From Pseudomonas pudica (GTDB lineage: Bacteria > Pseudomonadota > Gammaproteobacteria > Pseudomonadales > Pseudomonadaceae): 64,000 nucleotides of DNA. Each line of letters opens with the position of its first letter. Positions within the stretch are counted from its first letter, which is position 1. Under the pieces are notes generated by a model. It was given only the letters and a program-made list of their open reading frames with translations, searched no databases and was not told where the DNA came from. The stretch covers positions 41,978 to 105,977 of the forward strand of contig NZ_JADLJS010000017.1 in the NCBI RefSeq assembly GCF_015680405.1. Direction: 5' to 3'. This document shows positions 1 to 8,244 of the stretch, in pieces. The position numbers were made by a program, and so were the translations under genes.

Positions 1-30
1 AGCTACAGCGATGATTTCCAATGCTGCGCC

Positions 31-80
31 GTACCTGTGGAAGCGGCCTTGCGTCGCGAAAGGGGCACACCGCGCCCCCG
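31..80. repeat. REP-like element (single, degenerate)
   Basis: One hairpin of the type seen complete at 41394-41517: a CTGTGGAAGCGGCCTTGCG core followed by a GGGGC/GCCCC stem. It lies downstream of the minus-strand lipoprotein gene. Confidence 0.6.
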
Positions 81-93
81 ATTTTCAATTTAC

Positions 94-546
94 CTACCGC
101 TGCCAGTTCCCTCCTTGCCCATGCCCACGCCGCCCGTCCCCGCGCCGGTCACCATCCCCCCGCCCGTTGGAGTGCCAACGGTCATTCTGCTGGTAGCGCT
201 GGCTGCCACCGCGATAATCATGGCGGTCCCGGTCGCGCCCATAGTCGTACCGTTGGCGGTTGCCATAGTCATTGCGTGGGTTGCCATACCACTGCTTCAT
301 ACCCGGCTGTGGATGAGGCCGGTAATGAGGCGCAGGCGCCGAGCGGTAGTAGTAGCGCGGCGCAGGCTGATAGTAATAACGCGGCTGCGGCGTTACGTAA
401 TAGCGGTCATAGCGGTAATAATCCGGTGACACATAGCGGTCGGAATAGTAGTGGTCCGATCGGTAATAGCCCCCGCTCTCGTAGTACGGAACGCAGGCGG
501 AAGTCATCAGCCCCAGCAGGGCGATCAACAGTATTCGATAGGACAT
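94..546 (-). CDS. Tyr/Arg-rich putative lipoprotein
   Basis: The 150-residue product begins with a lipoprotein signal peptide whose lipobox ends in Cys18 (LMTSAC), so it should be lipidated and exported. The start at 546 was chosen over upstream ones because AGGAGG lies just before it and the signal peptide begins there. The mature chain is low complexity: a Tyr-rich first half with YYR, RYY and YYY clusters alternating with Arg, His and Pro, then an Arg/Gly/Asp-rich tail with RGG-like segments. No catalytic motif is visible and I do not recognise a function. It is probably an intrinsically disordered envelope protein. It is transcribed away from the CWC gene at 690. Confidence 0.75.
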   Translation of the reverse strand: MSYRILLIALLGLMTSACVPYYESGGYYRSDHYYSDRYVSPDYYRYDRYYVTPQPRYYYQPAPRYYYRSAPAPHYRPHPQPGMKQWYGNPRNDYGNRQRYDYGRDRDRHDYRGGSQRYQQNDRWHSNGRGDGDRRGDGRRGHGQGGNWQR

Positions 547-689
547 GGCGGCCTCCTGGACCGCTGGAGTGCCCGAACAGCGGCGCTGGCGAGCATCGAT
601 GCGAAATGCGATCATCGACATTGAATAAGACATTGCCGCCAAGGTGCAGTGCCATTTCTGCAACAATTTGATACAGGTGAGCGGCAGCC

Positions 690-902
690 ATGCCCGACAA
701 CCAGCACTGCCCCGCTTGTGGCGCCCTCAACCAGTGCAGCCTGGCCGACCCGCGCCGGGCCACCCAGGCCTGCTGGTGTTACAGCGTGACCATCGACCCT
801 GCCGTGCTCGAGGCACTGCCCGCCGAGCTGCGCGACAAAGCCTGCCTGTGCCCGCGCTGCGCCGCCGTCGAAGAGCAACTTCGCTCCCCCGCTTCCGACT
901 GA
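690..902 (+). CDS. cysteine-rich CWC family protein
   Basis: This 70-residue soluble protein contains CPACG near the N-terminus, a CWCY motif in the middle and CPRC near the C-terminus. That is the pattern of the cysteine-rich CWC family and suggests a small metal-binding (probably zinc) fold. GGTGAG precedes the ATG at a suitable distance. It ends 9 bases before the pseudouridine synthase gene and is probably co-transcribed with it. The function of the family is unknown to me. Confidence 0.8.
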   Translation: MPDNQHCPACGALNQCSLADPRRATQACWCYSVTIDPAVLEALPAELRDKACLCPRCAAVEEQLRSPASD

Positions 903-911
903 CCGTTTGCC

Positions 912-1604
912 ATGCGCCTCGACCGTTTCCTCGCCAACCTGCCCAGCCACAACCGTCAGCAAGTCCGCCTGATGCTGGCGCAACGCCGCGTTCGGTTGAA
1001 TGGCCAGGTAGTCAGCGACCCGCTGGCCGAAGTGCGCGAATTCAGCCGCGTGGAGCTGGACGACCAACTGCTGCAGGCTGGCCGCCCGGCGCGCTACCTG
1101 ATGCTGCACAAGCCCACTGGCTGCGTAAGCGCCACACAGGACCCGCAACACCGCACCGTGCTCGACCTGCTGCCCGCCGCATTGCGTGAGGACCTGCACA
1201 TCGCGGGGCGCCTGGATTTCAATACCACCGGCCTGATGATCCTGACCAACGATGGCCAATGGTCACGGCGGCTTACCCAGCCCGCGACCAAGCTGCCCAA
1301 ACACTATCTGGTGGAAACCGAGGACGAGATTGGCGAGCACTATGTGGCCAAGTTTCTCGAAGGCTTCTACTTCGCCTTCGAAAACCTCACCACCCTGCCC
1401 GCCCAGCTGGACATCCTCGGGCCGCGCCAGGCGCGGCTGGCGATCGTCGAAGGGCGCTATCACCAGGTGAAGCGCATGTTCGGCCATTTCGATAACAAGG
1501 TGGTGGGGTTGCATCGGGAGAGCATGGGGGCGATTCGGCTGGACCCAGGGTTGGCGCCAGGGGCGTTTCGTGAGCTCACGGCGGATGAAATAGCCACGGT
1601 CTAG
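912..1604 (+). CDS. rsuA: RsuA-type 16S rRNA pseudouridine synthase
   Basis: The 230-residue protein has an N-terminal S4 RNA-binding domain (about residues 1-45) followed by the RsuA/RluB catalytic domain. The catalytic Asp is Asp102 in GRLDFNTTGL, the family signature. A KPTG segment sits at residues 67-70, and YHQVKRM near residue 183 is the conserved C-terminal motif. Enzymes of this group isomerise a single uridine in rRNA, U516 of 16S rRNA in the case of RsuA. The short length without a C-terminal extension fits RsuA better than RluB. It follows the CWC gene at 9 bases. Confidence 0.85.
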   Translation: MRLDRFLANLPSHNRQQVRLMLAQRRVRLNGQVVSDPLAEVREFSRVELDDQLLQAGRPARYLMLHKPTGCVSATQDPQHRTVLDLLPAALREDLHIAGRLDFNTTGLMILTNDGQWSRRLTQPATKLPKHYLVETEDEIGEHYVAKFLEGFYFAFENLTTLPAQLDILGPRQARLAIVEGRYHQVKRMFGHFDNKVVGLHRESMGAIRLDPGLAPGAFRELTADEIATV

Positions 1605-1954
1605 TCAGACTGTTCCGGCCGCACGGGGTGCGTCATACGACCGCTCAGCGACAAAAGTCACATTTCCCCCCGAACGGCACTTGCGGGATCCCCGACGCAC
1701 TGCTTGAATCCAAATCGTCAGTCTGCATGTGACTATAAAGTCACGCCCGCATTCGAAGACACCTTTTGCCGGCCACCCAGGGCCTTGATGCCTTGGGGCA
1801 CGGCAAATTGCCCCACCAAAAACAATACCGTCGACGCACGTGCCAAGGATCGACACAGGGCCCCCCGGTTTCTCTTCAGGCAAATGCCTACCTGTCATAA
1901 AGAACGTGCACCCTAGGTGACGCGAATACCCTTTTTGCGCCAGGAGTCGATGAC
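1605..1954 (+). promoter_or_regulatory. rsuA-phaG intergenic region with palindromic promoter element
   Basis: This 350-base gap has no convincing gene. At 1729-1744 lies GTGACT-ATAA-AGTCAC, a perfect 6+4+6 palindrome. Its centre contains TATAAA (1734-1739), a plausible -10 hexamer for phaG with a weak -35 (CAAATC, 1711-1716). AAAGTCAC also occurs upstream around 1655-1662. The arrangement suggests a dimeric repressor site overlapping the promoter, which is inference. The 5' leader would be about 210 bases. Confidence 0.45.
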
Positions 1955-2842
1955 ATGAGGCCAGAAATCGCTGTACTTGATATCCAAGGTCAGTATCGGG
2001 TTTACACGGAGTTCTATCGCGCTGATGCGGCCGAGAATACGATCATCCTGATCAATGGCTCGCTGGCCACCACGGCCTCGTTCGCCCAGACGGTACGTAA
2101 CCTGCACCCGCAGTTCAACGTGGTACTGTTCGACCAGCCATATGCGGGCAAATCCAAGCCACACAATCGCCAGGAACGCTTTATCAGCAAGGAGACCGAA
2201 GCGCATATCCTCCTCGAGCTGATCGAGCACTTCCAGGCAGACCACGTGATGTCGTTCTCGTGGGGTGGCGCAAGTACGCTGCTGGCGCTGGCGCACCAAC
2301 CGCGTGGCGTGAAGAAGGCTGTGGTGAGTTCTTTCTCGCCGGTGATCAACGAACCGATGCGCGACTATCTGGACCGTGGTTGCAAGTACCTGGCCGCCTG
2401 TGACCGCTATCAGGTCGGCAACCTGGTCAACGACACCATCGGCAAGCACCTGCCGTCACTGTTCAAGCGCTTCAACTACCGGCACGTCAGCAGCCTGGAC
2501 AGCCACGAGTACGCGCAGATGCACTTCCATATCAACGAAGTGCTGCAGCACGACCTGGAACGGGCTTTGAACGGCGCGCGCAATATCGACATTCCAGTGC
2601 TGTTCATAAACGGCGAGCGCGACGAGTACACCACGGTCGAAGATGCCCGGCAGTTCAGCAGGCATGTGGGCAAGAGCCAGTTCAGCGTGATCCGTGACGC
2701 GGGCCACTTCCTCGACATGGAAAACAAGACCGCCTGCGAGGACACCCGCAGTGTCTTGCTCGGCTTCCTCAAGCCGACCGTGCGCGAGCCTCGTCACCGC
2801 TACCAGCACGTACAGCAGGGGCAGCATGCATTGGCCATCTGA
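1955..2842 (+). CDS. phaG: PhaG, (R)-3-hydroxyacyl-ACP:CoA transacylase / thioesterase
   Basis: The 295-residue protein matches PhaG of P. putida along its whole length as I recall it, and is a homologue of RhlA. It diverts (R)-3-hydroxyacyl-ACP from de novo fatty acid synthesis towards medium-chain polyhydroxyalkanoate when cells grow on sugars. It has an alpha/beta-hydrolase fold with nucleophile Ser102 in FSWGG, Asp223 in GERDEY and His251 in DAGHFLD. The HX4D motif typical of the PhaG/RhlA group is at His177-Asp182. It stands alone as a monocistron, followed by a tRNA gene. A CAGGAG ribosome site precedes the ATG. Confidence 0.95.
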   Translation: MRPEIAVLDIQGQYRVYTEFYRADAAENTIILINGSLATTASFAQTVRNLHPQFNVVLFDQPYAGKSKPHNRQERFISKETEAHILLELIEHFQADHVMSFSWGGASTLLALAHQPRGVKKAVVSSFSPVINEPMRDYLDRGCKYLAACDRYQVGNLVNDTIGKHLPSLFKRFNYRHVSSLDSHEYAQMHFHINEVLQHDLERALNGARNIDIPVLFINGERDEYTTVEDARQFSRHVGKSQFSVIRDAGHFLDMENKTACEDTRSVLLGFLKPTVREPRHRYQHVQQGQHALAI

Positions 2843-2953
2843 GCGCATCGGCGCCCTGTAGCTGATACCCGCAGGCTATGGGGTGCCGACAAGCTTTTTT
2901 ATAACTTGGGCTTCTAATTCGTTGAGGGTTCTGGTAAAAAGTGCTGCGTAAAC

Positions 2954-3027
2954 GCGGGTATAGTTTAGTGGCAAAACGAAAGCTTCCCAAGCTTTAGTTG
3001 AGGGTTCGATTCCCTCTACCCGCTCCA
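2954..3027 (+). tRNA. glyT-like: tRNA-Gly (anticodon CCC)
   Basis: The 74-base cloverleaf has acceptor arms GCGGGTA (2954-2960) and TACCCGC (3017-3023), then T and an encoded CCA. The anticodon arm AAAGC-TTCCCAA-GCTTT gives anticodon CCC, reading GGG glycine codons. The T arm contains GGTTCGATTCC. A strong terminator follows about 40 bases downstream. Isolated single tRNA genes like this are common integration sites, but no integrase or attachment repeat is seen here. Confidence 0.97.
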
Positions 3028-3066
3028 CATCGTATACCCGCATGGCGTTTTCACGTCATCGCTGTC

Positions 3067-3092
3067 AAAAGGAGCCCAGGCTCCTTTTTTCG
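3067..3092 (+). terminator. Rho-independent terminator after tRNA-Gly
   Basis: AAAAGGAGCC and GGCTCCTTTTTT form a hairpin with a short CA loop and a T run, directly downstream of the tRNA. Confidence 0.9.
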
Positions 3093-3186
3093 TTTCTCCC
3101 CCCCTTTGACCTGCCCCATGGCCATTTGCCTGCCGATCCGCTTCAATGCGTGGATGGATTAGTGAAGCATTTCGAAAGGACGACGC

Positions 3187-4893
3187 ATGTTTCTCTCCCG
3201 CTGGCTACCGGGCCTTGCCAACCTGCTGCATTACCGCCGCGAGTGGTTCCACGCCGACTTGCAGGCCGGCCTCTCGGTGGCGGCGATCCAGATACCCATT
3301 GCCATCGCCTATGCGCAGATCGTCGGCCTGCCGCCGCAGTACGGCCTGTACGCCTGTGTGCTGCCGATGATGGTCTACGCTCTGATCGGCAGTTCGCGCC
3401 AGCTGATGGTCGGCCCCGACGCCGCCACGTGCGCGATGATCGCCGGCGCCGTGGCGCCGTTGGCCATGGGTGAACCGCACCGGATTGCCGAACTGTCGGT
3501 GATCGTCACGTTACTGGTCGGGGTAATGCTGATCGCGGCCGGCGTGGCCCGGGCCGGGTTCATCGCCAGCTTCTTCTCGCGCCCGATCCTGATCGGCTAT
3601 CTCAACGGCATCGGCCTGAGCCTGATCGCCGGGCAGTTGTCCAAGGTGGTGGGATTCAAGATCGAGGGTGACGGCTTCATCCTCAGCCTGATCAACTTCT
3701 TCCAGCGCCTGGGTGAAATCCACTGGGTGACGCTGCTCATCGGCCTCGCCGCACTGGGCCTGCTGATCTGGCTGCCAAGGCGCTACCCCCGCCTGCCTGC
3801 GGCGCTGACGGTAGTGGCGCTGTTCATGCTGCTGGTCGGCCTGTTCGGCCTTGACCGCTTCGGCGTTGCCGTTCTCGGCCCGGTACCTGCCGGCATCCCG
3901 CAGCTGGCCTGGCCGCACAGCAACCTGACGGAAATGAAAAGCCTGCTGCGCGACGCCTTGGGTATCGCCACCGTCAGCTTCTGCAGCGCCATGCTTACCG
4001 CACGCAGCTTTGCCGCCCGGCACGGCTACGCGATCAACGCCAACCACGAATTCGTCGCCCTGGGCGTAAGCAACCTGGCTGCCGGTGTTTCCCAGGGCTT
4101 CGCCATCAGCGGCGCAGACTCCCGCACTGCGGTCAACGACATGGTCGGTGGCAAGAGCCAACTGGTGGGCATCATCGCCGCGCTGGTCATCGCCCTGATC
4201 CTGCTGTTCTTCACCGCACCCATGGCGTGGATCCCGCAGGCCGCGCTAGGCGCCGTGCTGCTGATGGCCGGCTGGGGGCTGATCGACATCAAGTCGCTGG
4301 GGCACATTCGCCGCCTGAGCCGCTTCGAGTTCTGGCTGTGCCTGCTGACCACGGTCGGGGTGCTGAGCCTGGGCGTACTGCCCGGTATCGTGTTTGCCGT
4401 GACCCTGGCGATCCTGCGCCTGCTTTACAGCATCTATCAGCCCACCGACGCGGTGCTGGGCTGGCTGCCGGGTACCGAAGGCCAAGTGGACATCCGCAAA
4501 CACAAGGATGCCCGCACCGTGCCAGGCCTGGTGGTGTACCGCTTCGACGACGCGATCCTGTTCTTCAACGCCGACTACTTCAAGATGCGCCTGCTCGAGG
4601 CCGTGCAGAGCCAGGACCAGCCCAAGGCCGTGCTGTTCGATGCCGAAGCGGTAACCAGCATCGACGTCAGCGGTATCGCCGCCCTGCGCGAAGTGCGCGA
4701 CACCCTGGCGGCTCAGGGCATTTTCTTCGCCATTGCCCGCGCCCGCGGCACCTTCCTGCGCATGCTGGTGCGCTCGGGGATGGCCCGGGAAATGGAAGAC
4801 AAACTGCTGTTCGGCTCGGTTCGGGCGGGCATTCGCGCCTATCGGGTTTGGCGTAACAGGAGTCGCAGTGGGCAACGAGTTGAACAAGGTTGA
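3187..4893 (+). CDS. SulP family anion transporter with STAS domain
   Basis: This 568-residue inner membrane protein has the SulP layout: about 10-12 hydrophobic helices from residue 20 to about 415 and a cytoplasmic STAS domain at about 430-555 (AVTSIDVSGIAALREV). The N-terminal signature with PPQYGLYA and GPDAATC is typical of the SLC26/SulP family, which moves sulfate, bicarbonate or C4-dicarboxylates. The substrate cannot be told from sequence. AAAGGA precedes the ATG. It is flanked upstream by the tRNA terminator and downstream by a REP pair, so it is probably monocistronic. Confidence 0.9.
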   Translation: MFLSRWLPGLANLLHYRREWFHADLQAGLSVAAIQIPIAIAYAQIVGLPPQYGLYACVLPMMVYALIGSSRQLMVGPDAATCAMIAGAVAPLAMGEPHRIAELSVIVTLLVGVMLIAAGVARAGFIASFFSRPILIGYLNGIGLSLIAGQLSKVVGFKIEGDGFILSLINFFQRLGEIHWVTLLIGLAALGLLIWLPRRYPRLPAALTVVALFMLLVGLFGLDRFGVAVLGPVPAGIPQLAWPHSNLTEMKSLLRDALGIATVSFCSAMLTARSFAARHGYAINANHEFVALGVSNLAAGVSQGFAISGADSRTAVNDMVGGKSQLVGIIAALVIALILLFFTAPMAWIPQAALGAVLLMAGWGLIDIKSLGHIRRLSRFEFWLCLLTTVGVLSLGVLPGIVFAVTLAILRLLYSIYQPTDAVLGWLPGTEGQVDIRKHKDARTVPGLVVYRFDDAILFFNADYFKMRLLEAVQSQDQPKAVLFDAEAVTSIDVSGIAALREVRDTLAAQGIFFAIARARGTFLRMLVRSGMAREMEDKLLFGSVRAGIRAYRVWRNRSRSGQRVEQG

Positions 4894-4910
4894 AGAATTG
4901 CGTCGTAGCT

Positions 4911-5015
4911 ACTGGCCCTATCGCCGGCAAGCCGGCTCCCACAGGTGCTGCGCTGCTCTGAAGACCTGTGGTGAAGCTGTGGGAGCTGGCTTGCCGGCGA
5001 TAGAGCCAGTACAGG
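4911..5015. repeat. REP pair (inverted, GCCGGCAAGCC type)
   Basis: CTATCGCCGGCAAGCCGGC...CTCCCACAGG is followed by its inverted copy ending in CCGGCGATAG. It lies between the SulP gene and the DUF4917 gene. Confidence 0.9.
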
Positions 5016-5109
5016 CTCCACAAAGCAGTTGCCTGGACACCAACCCTCGCACATCTTGCATGACATGCTAAAGTCGCCCCCGTTCCCGCTCCACCCAACG
5101 GACCCCAGC

Positions 5110-6120
5110 ATGCCCGCACTAGACGCCACCCTCACCCCCTGGCCGGAACTCGCCGCCCGCCATCCTTGCGACGCCCTGTTGCTGGGCAACGGCGCCAGCC
5201 GTGTGCTGTGGAAGCCGTTCGGCTACTTCTCGCTGTTCGAGGAAGCGCAACGTGCCGGGCGCAAGAAAGGCCTGGCCGTCAGCGACCAGGCACTGTTCAA
5301 GTCGCTGGGGACGGAGCTGTTCGAGCCAGTGCTCAGTGCCCTCAACACCACCGTGCGCACCAATGCCGCGCTGGCCATCAACTCCACCGCGCCACTGAAC
5401 CGCTACTACTCGATCAAGGAAGCGCTGATCCACGCCGTACGCACGGTGCACCTGCCTTGGCCACTCATGCCGGCCACGACCCTGGCAACCCTCAACCAGG
5501 CCCTGCGCGGCTACCGCAGCGTCTACACCAGCAACTACGACCTGCTGCTACCGTGGGCCGTGCAACACGCGCCGCACGGCTTCGCCGAACTGTTCGACGA
5601 GCAAGGCTTCTTCGACGTGCGCCGCACCAACGGCGAAGGCACGCGGGTGCTGCACCTGCATGGCGGCCTGCACCTGCTCAAGCTGCCCGACGGCACTACC
5701 CGCCAACGCAGCGCCGACAGCGCCGAACTGCTCGATGGTTTTGCCGTGAACATCCCGGGCGAAGTGCCGCTGTTCGTCAACGAAGACCGTAGCGACGAGA
5801 AACTGCGCGCCATCCGCAACTCGGATTACCTGGGCTGGTGCCTGGGGCAACTGGCGCTGGAAAACCAGGGTTTATGCCTGTTCGGGCAGCACCTGGACAG
5901 CAGTGACCAGCACCTGCTCGAAGCCATCCGGCTGGCCCGGCCGGCGCATCTGTCGATTGCCATCAGGCCGTTGAGCGAGGCATCGGTTATCAACCAGAAG
6001 CAGCATTTCGTCGATCGCTTCGTGGATATGCCGGGGACAGTGCTGCATTTCTTTGATGCCAGTACGCATCCGTTGGGGCAAGCAGCGTTGGCTATCGAAG
6101 CACCGCTACCCAACAGGTGA
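5110..6120 (+). CDS. DUF4917 family protein with SIR2-like motifs
   Basis: The 336-residue protein resembles DUF4917 proteins. It carries a motif series like that of SIR2-type NAD-binding proteins: LLLGNGAS (23-30, nucleotide-binding loop), TSNYDLL (140-146, with Asn142 where SIR2-like NADases keep Asn), LHLHGG (181-186, with a His in the catalytic region) and LCLFGQHLDSSDQHLL near 255-270. NAD binding or hydrolysis is therefore plausible but unproven. The ATG at 5110 was preferred because the protein starts sensibly there; starts at 5029 and 5065 remain possible and no strong ribosome site decides. It is convergent with the Tad operon and has no partner gene. Confidence 0.8.
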   Translation: MPALDATLTPWPELAARHPCDALLLGNGASRVLWKPFGYFSLFEEAQRAGRKKGLAVSDQALFKSLGTELFEPVLSALNTTVRTNAALAINSTAPLNRYYSIKEALIHAVRTVHLPWPLMPATTLATLNQALRGYRSVYTSNYDLLLPWAVQHAPHGFAELFDEQGFFDVRRTNGEGTRVLHLHGGLHLLKLPDGTTRQRSADSAELLDGFAVNIPGEVPLFVNEDRSDEKLRAIRNSDYLGWCLGQLALENQGLCLFGQHLDSSDQHLLEAIRLARPAHLSIAIRPLSEASVINQKQHFVDRFVDMPGTVLHFFDASTHPLGQAALAIEAPLPNR

Positions 6121-6133
6121 AGTTGATCAATCG

Positions 6134-6152
6134 GGGGCCGCTTTGCGGCCCC
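6134..6152. terminator. GC-rich hairpin between convergent genes
   Basis: GGGGCCGC-TTT-GCGGCCCC is a perfect 8-bp stem placed between the end of the DUF4917 gene and the end of tadD. It may terminate both, but there is no long T run. Confidence 0.6.
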
Positions 6153-6204
6153 GTCAATGCTATCTGACAGGCATCAGGGCCTGCCCGCTGAACCACTAGC
6201 CCCA

Positions 6205-7248
6205 TCAAGGCGCCGACGCGGTTGTCACCTGCACGGCCGGGCCAACTGCAATCGGCTCGGGCATCGCTACATCGCCGCCCAGCTGGCGGATTTGCCGAAT
6301 CTGCTGGACCCTGTTCAGGTTTTCCCAGGCGACGGGATAGTGCCCCGGCGACAGCTCGATCGCGCTGCGGAAGAACTGCTCAGCCACATCCAGCTTGCCT
6401 TCCACCAGGCAGACATAGCCGACATCATTGCTGGCCTCTGCGCGCTTTTCGACCTGTTCGAAGGCGGACACCGCCTCCTCATAGCGCCCCATGCGAGCCA
6501 GCAGCAGCCCATAGTTGCGCCAAAGCGGTTTGTAGGTGCCGTCGTAGCTCACACCACGCTTGTACCGGAGCTCGGCATCGGCCCATTGCCCGGCCATGTA
6601 GTAGGAATACCCCAGGCTGTTCTGCACCAACGCCGAACGTGGATCGATGAGCTCGGCCAGGCGGTAGTACGTCTGCGCCTCGGCGAAGTTGTCGGCCAGA
6701 TCCGCGAGCACCCCCAGCCCGTTGTAGGCCTTGAGCGGTGACTTGCTGTCGACCCTGAGCGCAGCCGCCCCTGTCTGGGTGTTGGCCGGGTCCTTGGTGA
6801 AGCGCTGCTGATCCACGGCAACTGCCTTCAACAGCATCGCCTTGGCTTGCTCATGTTTACGCATGGACAGATTCAGCAGGCCCATTTCGGTCAGGGCATC
6901 GGGGTTTTCAGGTGCCTTTCCCAGCACCTCGGTGAAGGCCATCTCGGCCAGCTGGTTATTGCCGCGTTCGCGGTGGATACGGCCAACCCAGACCAGCGCC
7001 TCATAACGTTCGGGCGCCAGCTCAAGGACGCGCAAGTACTGGTACAGCGCCTGGTCCAGGTCACCAGCCTGGTAAGCCATCGCAGCCATCTGCATCGCCT
7101 GGTCGGGCGAGTTGCTCTGCGACTGCACCTGGTAGAGCACCGAATTGCCACCGGAGTAGACAGAACGCACCCCATTCAAGTCCGACCCCGTACTCTGGCA
7201 ACCCGAGAGCACGGCGATCATGGTCAACAGCAAGCTGATCCTGTTCAT
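6205..7248 (-). CDS. tadD: TadD-like TPR lipoprotein of the Flp pilus
   Basis: The 347-residue protein has a lipoprotein signal (lipobox LSGC, Cys17) and several tetratricopeptide repeats between about residues 55 and 310, for example LDQALYQYLRVLELAPE and NPDALTEMGLLNLSMRKHEQA. TadD lipoproteins help assemble or localise the outer-membrane secretin of Tad systems. It is the last gene of the tad operon, starting two bases upstream of the tadC stop on the minus strand, which indicates translational coupling. A C-terminal tail after residue 310 has no repeat character. Confidence 0.88.
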   Translation of the reverse strand: MNRISLLLTMIAVLSGCQSTGSDLNGVRSVYSGGNSVLYQVQSQSNSPDQAMQMAAMAYQAGDLDQALYQYLRVLELAPERYEALVWVGRIHRERGNNQLAEMAFTEVLGKAPENPDALTEMGLLNLSMRKHEQAKAMLLKAVAVDQQRFTKDPANTQTGAAALRVDSKSPLKAYNGLGVLADLADNFAEAQTYYRLAELIDPRSALVQNSLGYSYYMAGQWADAELRYKRGVSYDGTYKPLWRNYGLLLARMGRYEEAVSAFEQVEKRAEASNDVGYVCLVEGKLDVAEQFFRSAIELSPGHYPVAWENLNRVQQIRQIRQLGGDVAMPEPIAVGPAVQVTTASAP

Positions 7249-7249
7249 G

Positions 7250-8233
7250 TCATGGATTCCCGAACGTTTTAAGTATCCCGATGATCACCGGGCCGATGGC
7301 TACCAGAAAGAAGCTTGGCCACAGACAGAAAATTAGCGGAAAAACCAGCTTTGTTCCGATCTTCGCGCCCATTTCCTCGGCGGCCTGCATGCGCCGGTCA
7401 CGAAACTCCTCGGCATAGATGCGCAAGGTAGCCGCTACGCTGGTACCGAAGCGGATACTCTGGGCCAACAGGCTGACCAGACCCTGGATGTCTTCCAGGC
7501 CGGTGCGATCTGCCAGTTGCCGGAGCGCTTCGGTACTGGAAATACCGGCGCGGATCTGCGCATTGACCAAGGCCAGTTCCTCGGCCAGCTCGGCCTGGCT
7601 GACCGCCATTTCTTCGGCCACCCGCTCGATGGCCTGAGGCAACGCCAGACCCGATTCCACGCAAACCACCATCAGGTCCAGGGCATCGGGGAAGGCTGCC
7701 CGTAATCGACCCTGCCGAGCATTTTTACGCTTGTCGACATAGATTGCCGGCAGAAGCCATCCGACGGCCGCTCCCGTGGCCACCACTCCCACGCCCATCA
7801 TCAGAGAAAGGTTCGGAACCAGTGGCAGTACCAACAGCGAGACGCCTACCAGCAGCAACGGCAACAGCAAACGCACTGCCCAATACACCTGTACCGCCGA
7901 CGCCGAACCATAACCCGCGTGGGTCAACAGGGTTCGAGTGGCCGACACCTGTCCATCCGTAGACGGGGTAACGCGCCGACCAACCCGCTCCAGTAGAAGC
8001 TGAAGGTTTCCTGGCGCCTCCCGCCCGGCCGCAGCGCTGGAGTGATCACGCTTGATCAGTGCAAGACGACGTTGCAGTGGGCTCTGCAGCCCCTGCACCA
8101 GTAGCGTTACGGTGATAACGGCAATGACCGTGCTTACCCCGATCGCACCGACGATCAGCAGGCGTGCCAATGCCTCGTTGTCCGTCATTCCACTCAACAA
8201 ACCGAGCACATAGTCCATGACCGACGCCCCCAT
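7250..8233 (-). CDS. tadC: TadC, Flp pilus inner-membrane platform protein
   Basis: The 327-residue protein belongs to the type II secretion F (T2SSF) family. It has an N-terminal membrane helix, paired helices around residues 105-155, a cytoplasmic four-helix domain with ALDLMVVCVESGLALPQAIERV, and C-terminal membrane helices (LVFPLIFCLWPSFFLVAIGPVII). With TadB it forms the platform on which the TadA ATPase acts. An in-frame ATG at 8218, preceded by GGGGG, is an equally possible start and would shorten it by five residues. It lies 11 bases after tadB. Confidence 0.92.
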   Translation of the reverse strand: MGASVMDYVLGLLSGMTDNEALARLLIVGAIGVSTVIAVITVTLLVQGLQSPLQRRLALIKRDHSSAAAGREAPGNLQLLLERVGRRVTPSTDGQVSATRTLLTHAGYGSASAVQVYWAVRLLLPLLLVGVSLLVLPLVPNLSLMMGVGVVATGAAVGWLLPAIYVDKRKNARQGRLRAAFPDALDLMVVCVESGLALPQAIERVAEEMAVSQAELAEELALVNAQIRAGISSTEALRQLADRTGLEDIQGLVSLLAQSIRFGTSVAATLRIYAEEFRDRRMQAAEEMGAKIGTKLVFPLIFCLWPSFFLVAIGPVIIGILKTFGNP

Positions 8234-8244
8234 GCGAGAACTGC

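Noticed and set aside
37..429. Plus-strand frame opposite the first lipoprotein
   Set aside because: Val/Ala/Arg-rich antisense reading; the minus-strand gene has a lipobox and AGGAGG.
2843..2953. Promoter of tRNA-Gly
   Set aside because: Several weak hexamers (for example TAAAAA at 2935) exist, but none has a convincing -35 partner.
2954..3027. tRNA-Gly as an integration site for a mobile island
   Set aside because: No direct repeat of the tRNA 3' end, integrase gene or compositional break is seen next to it.
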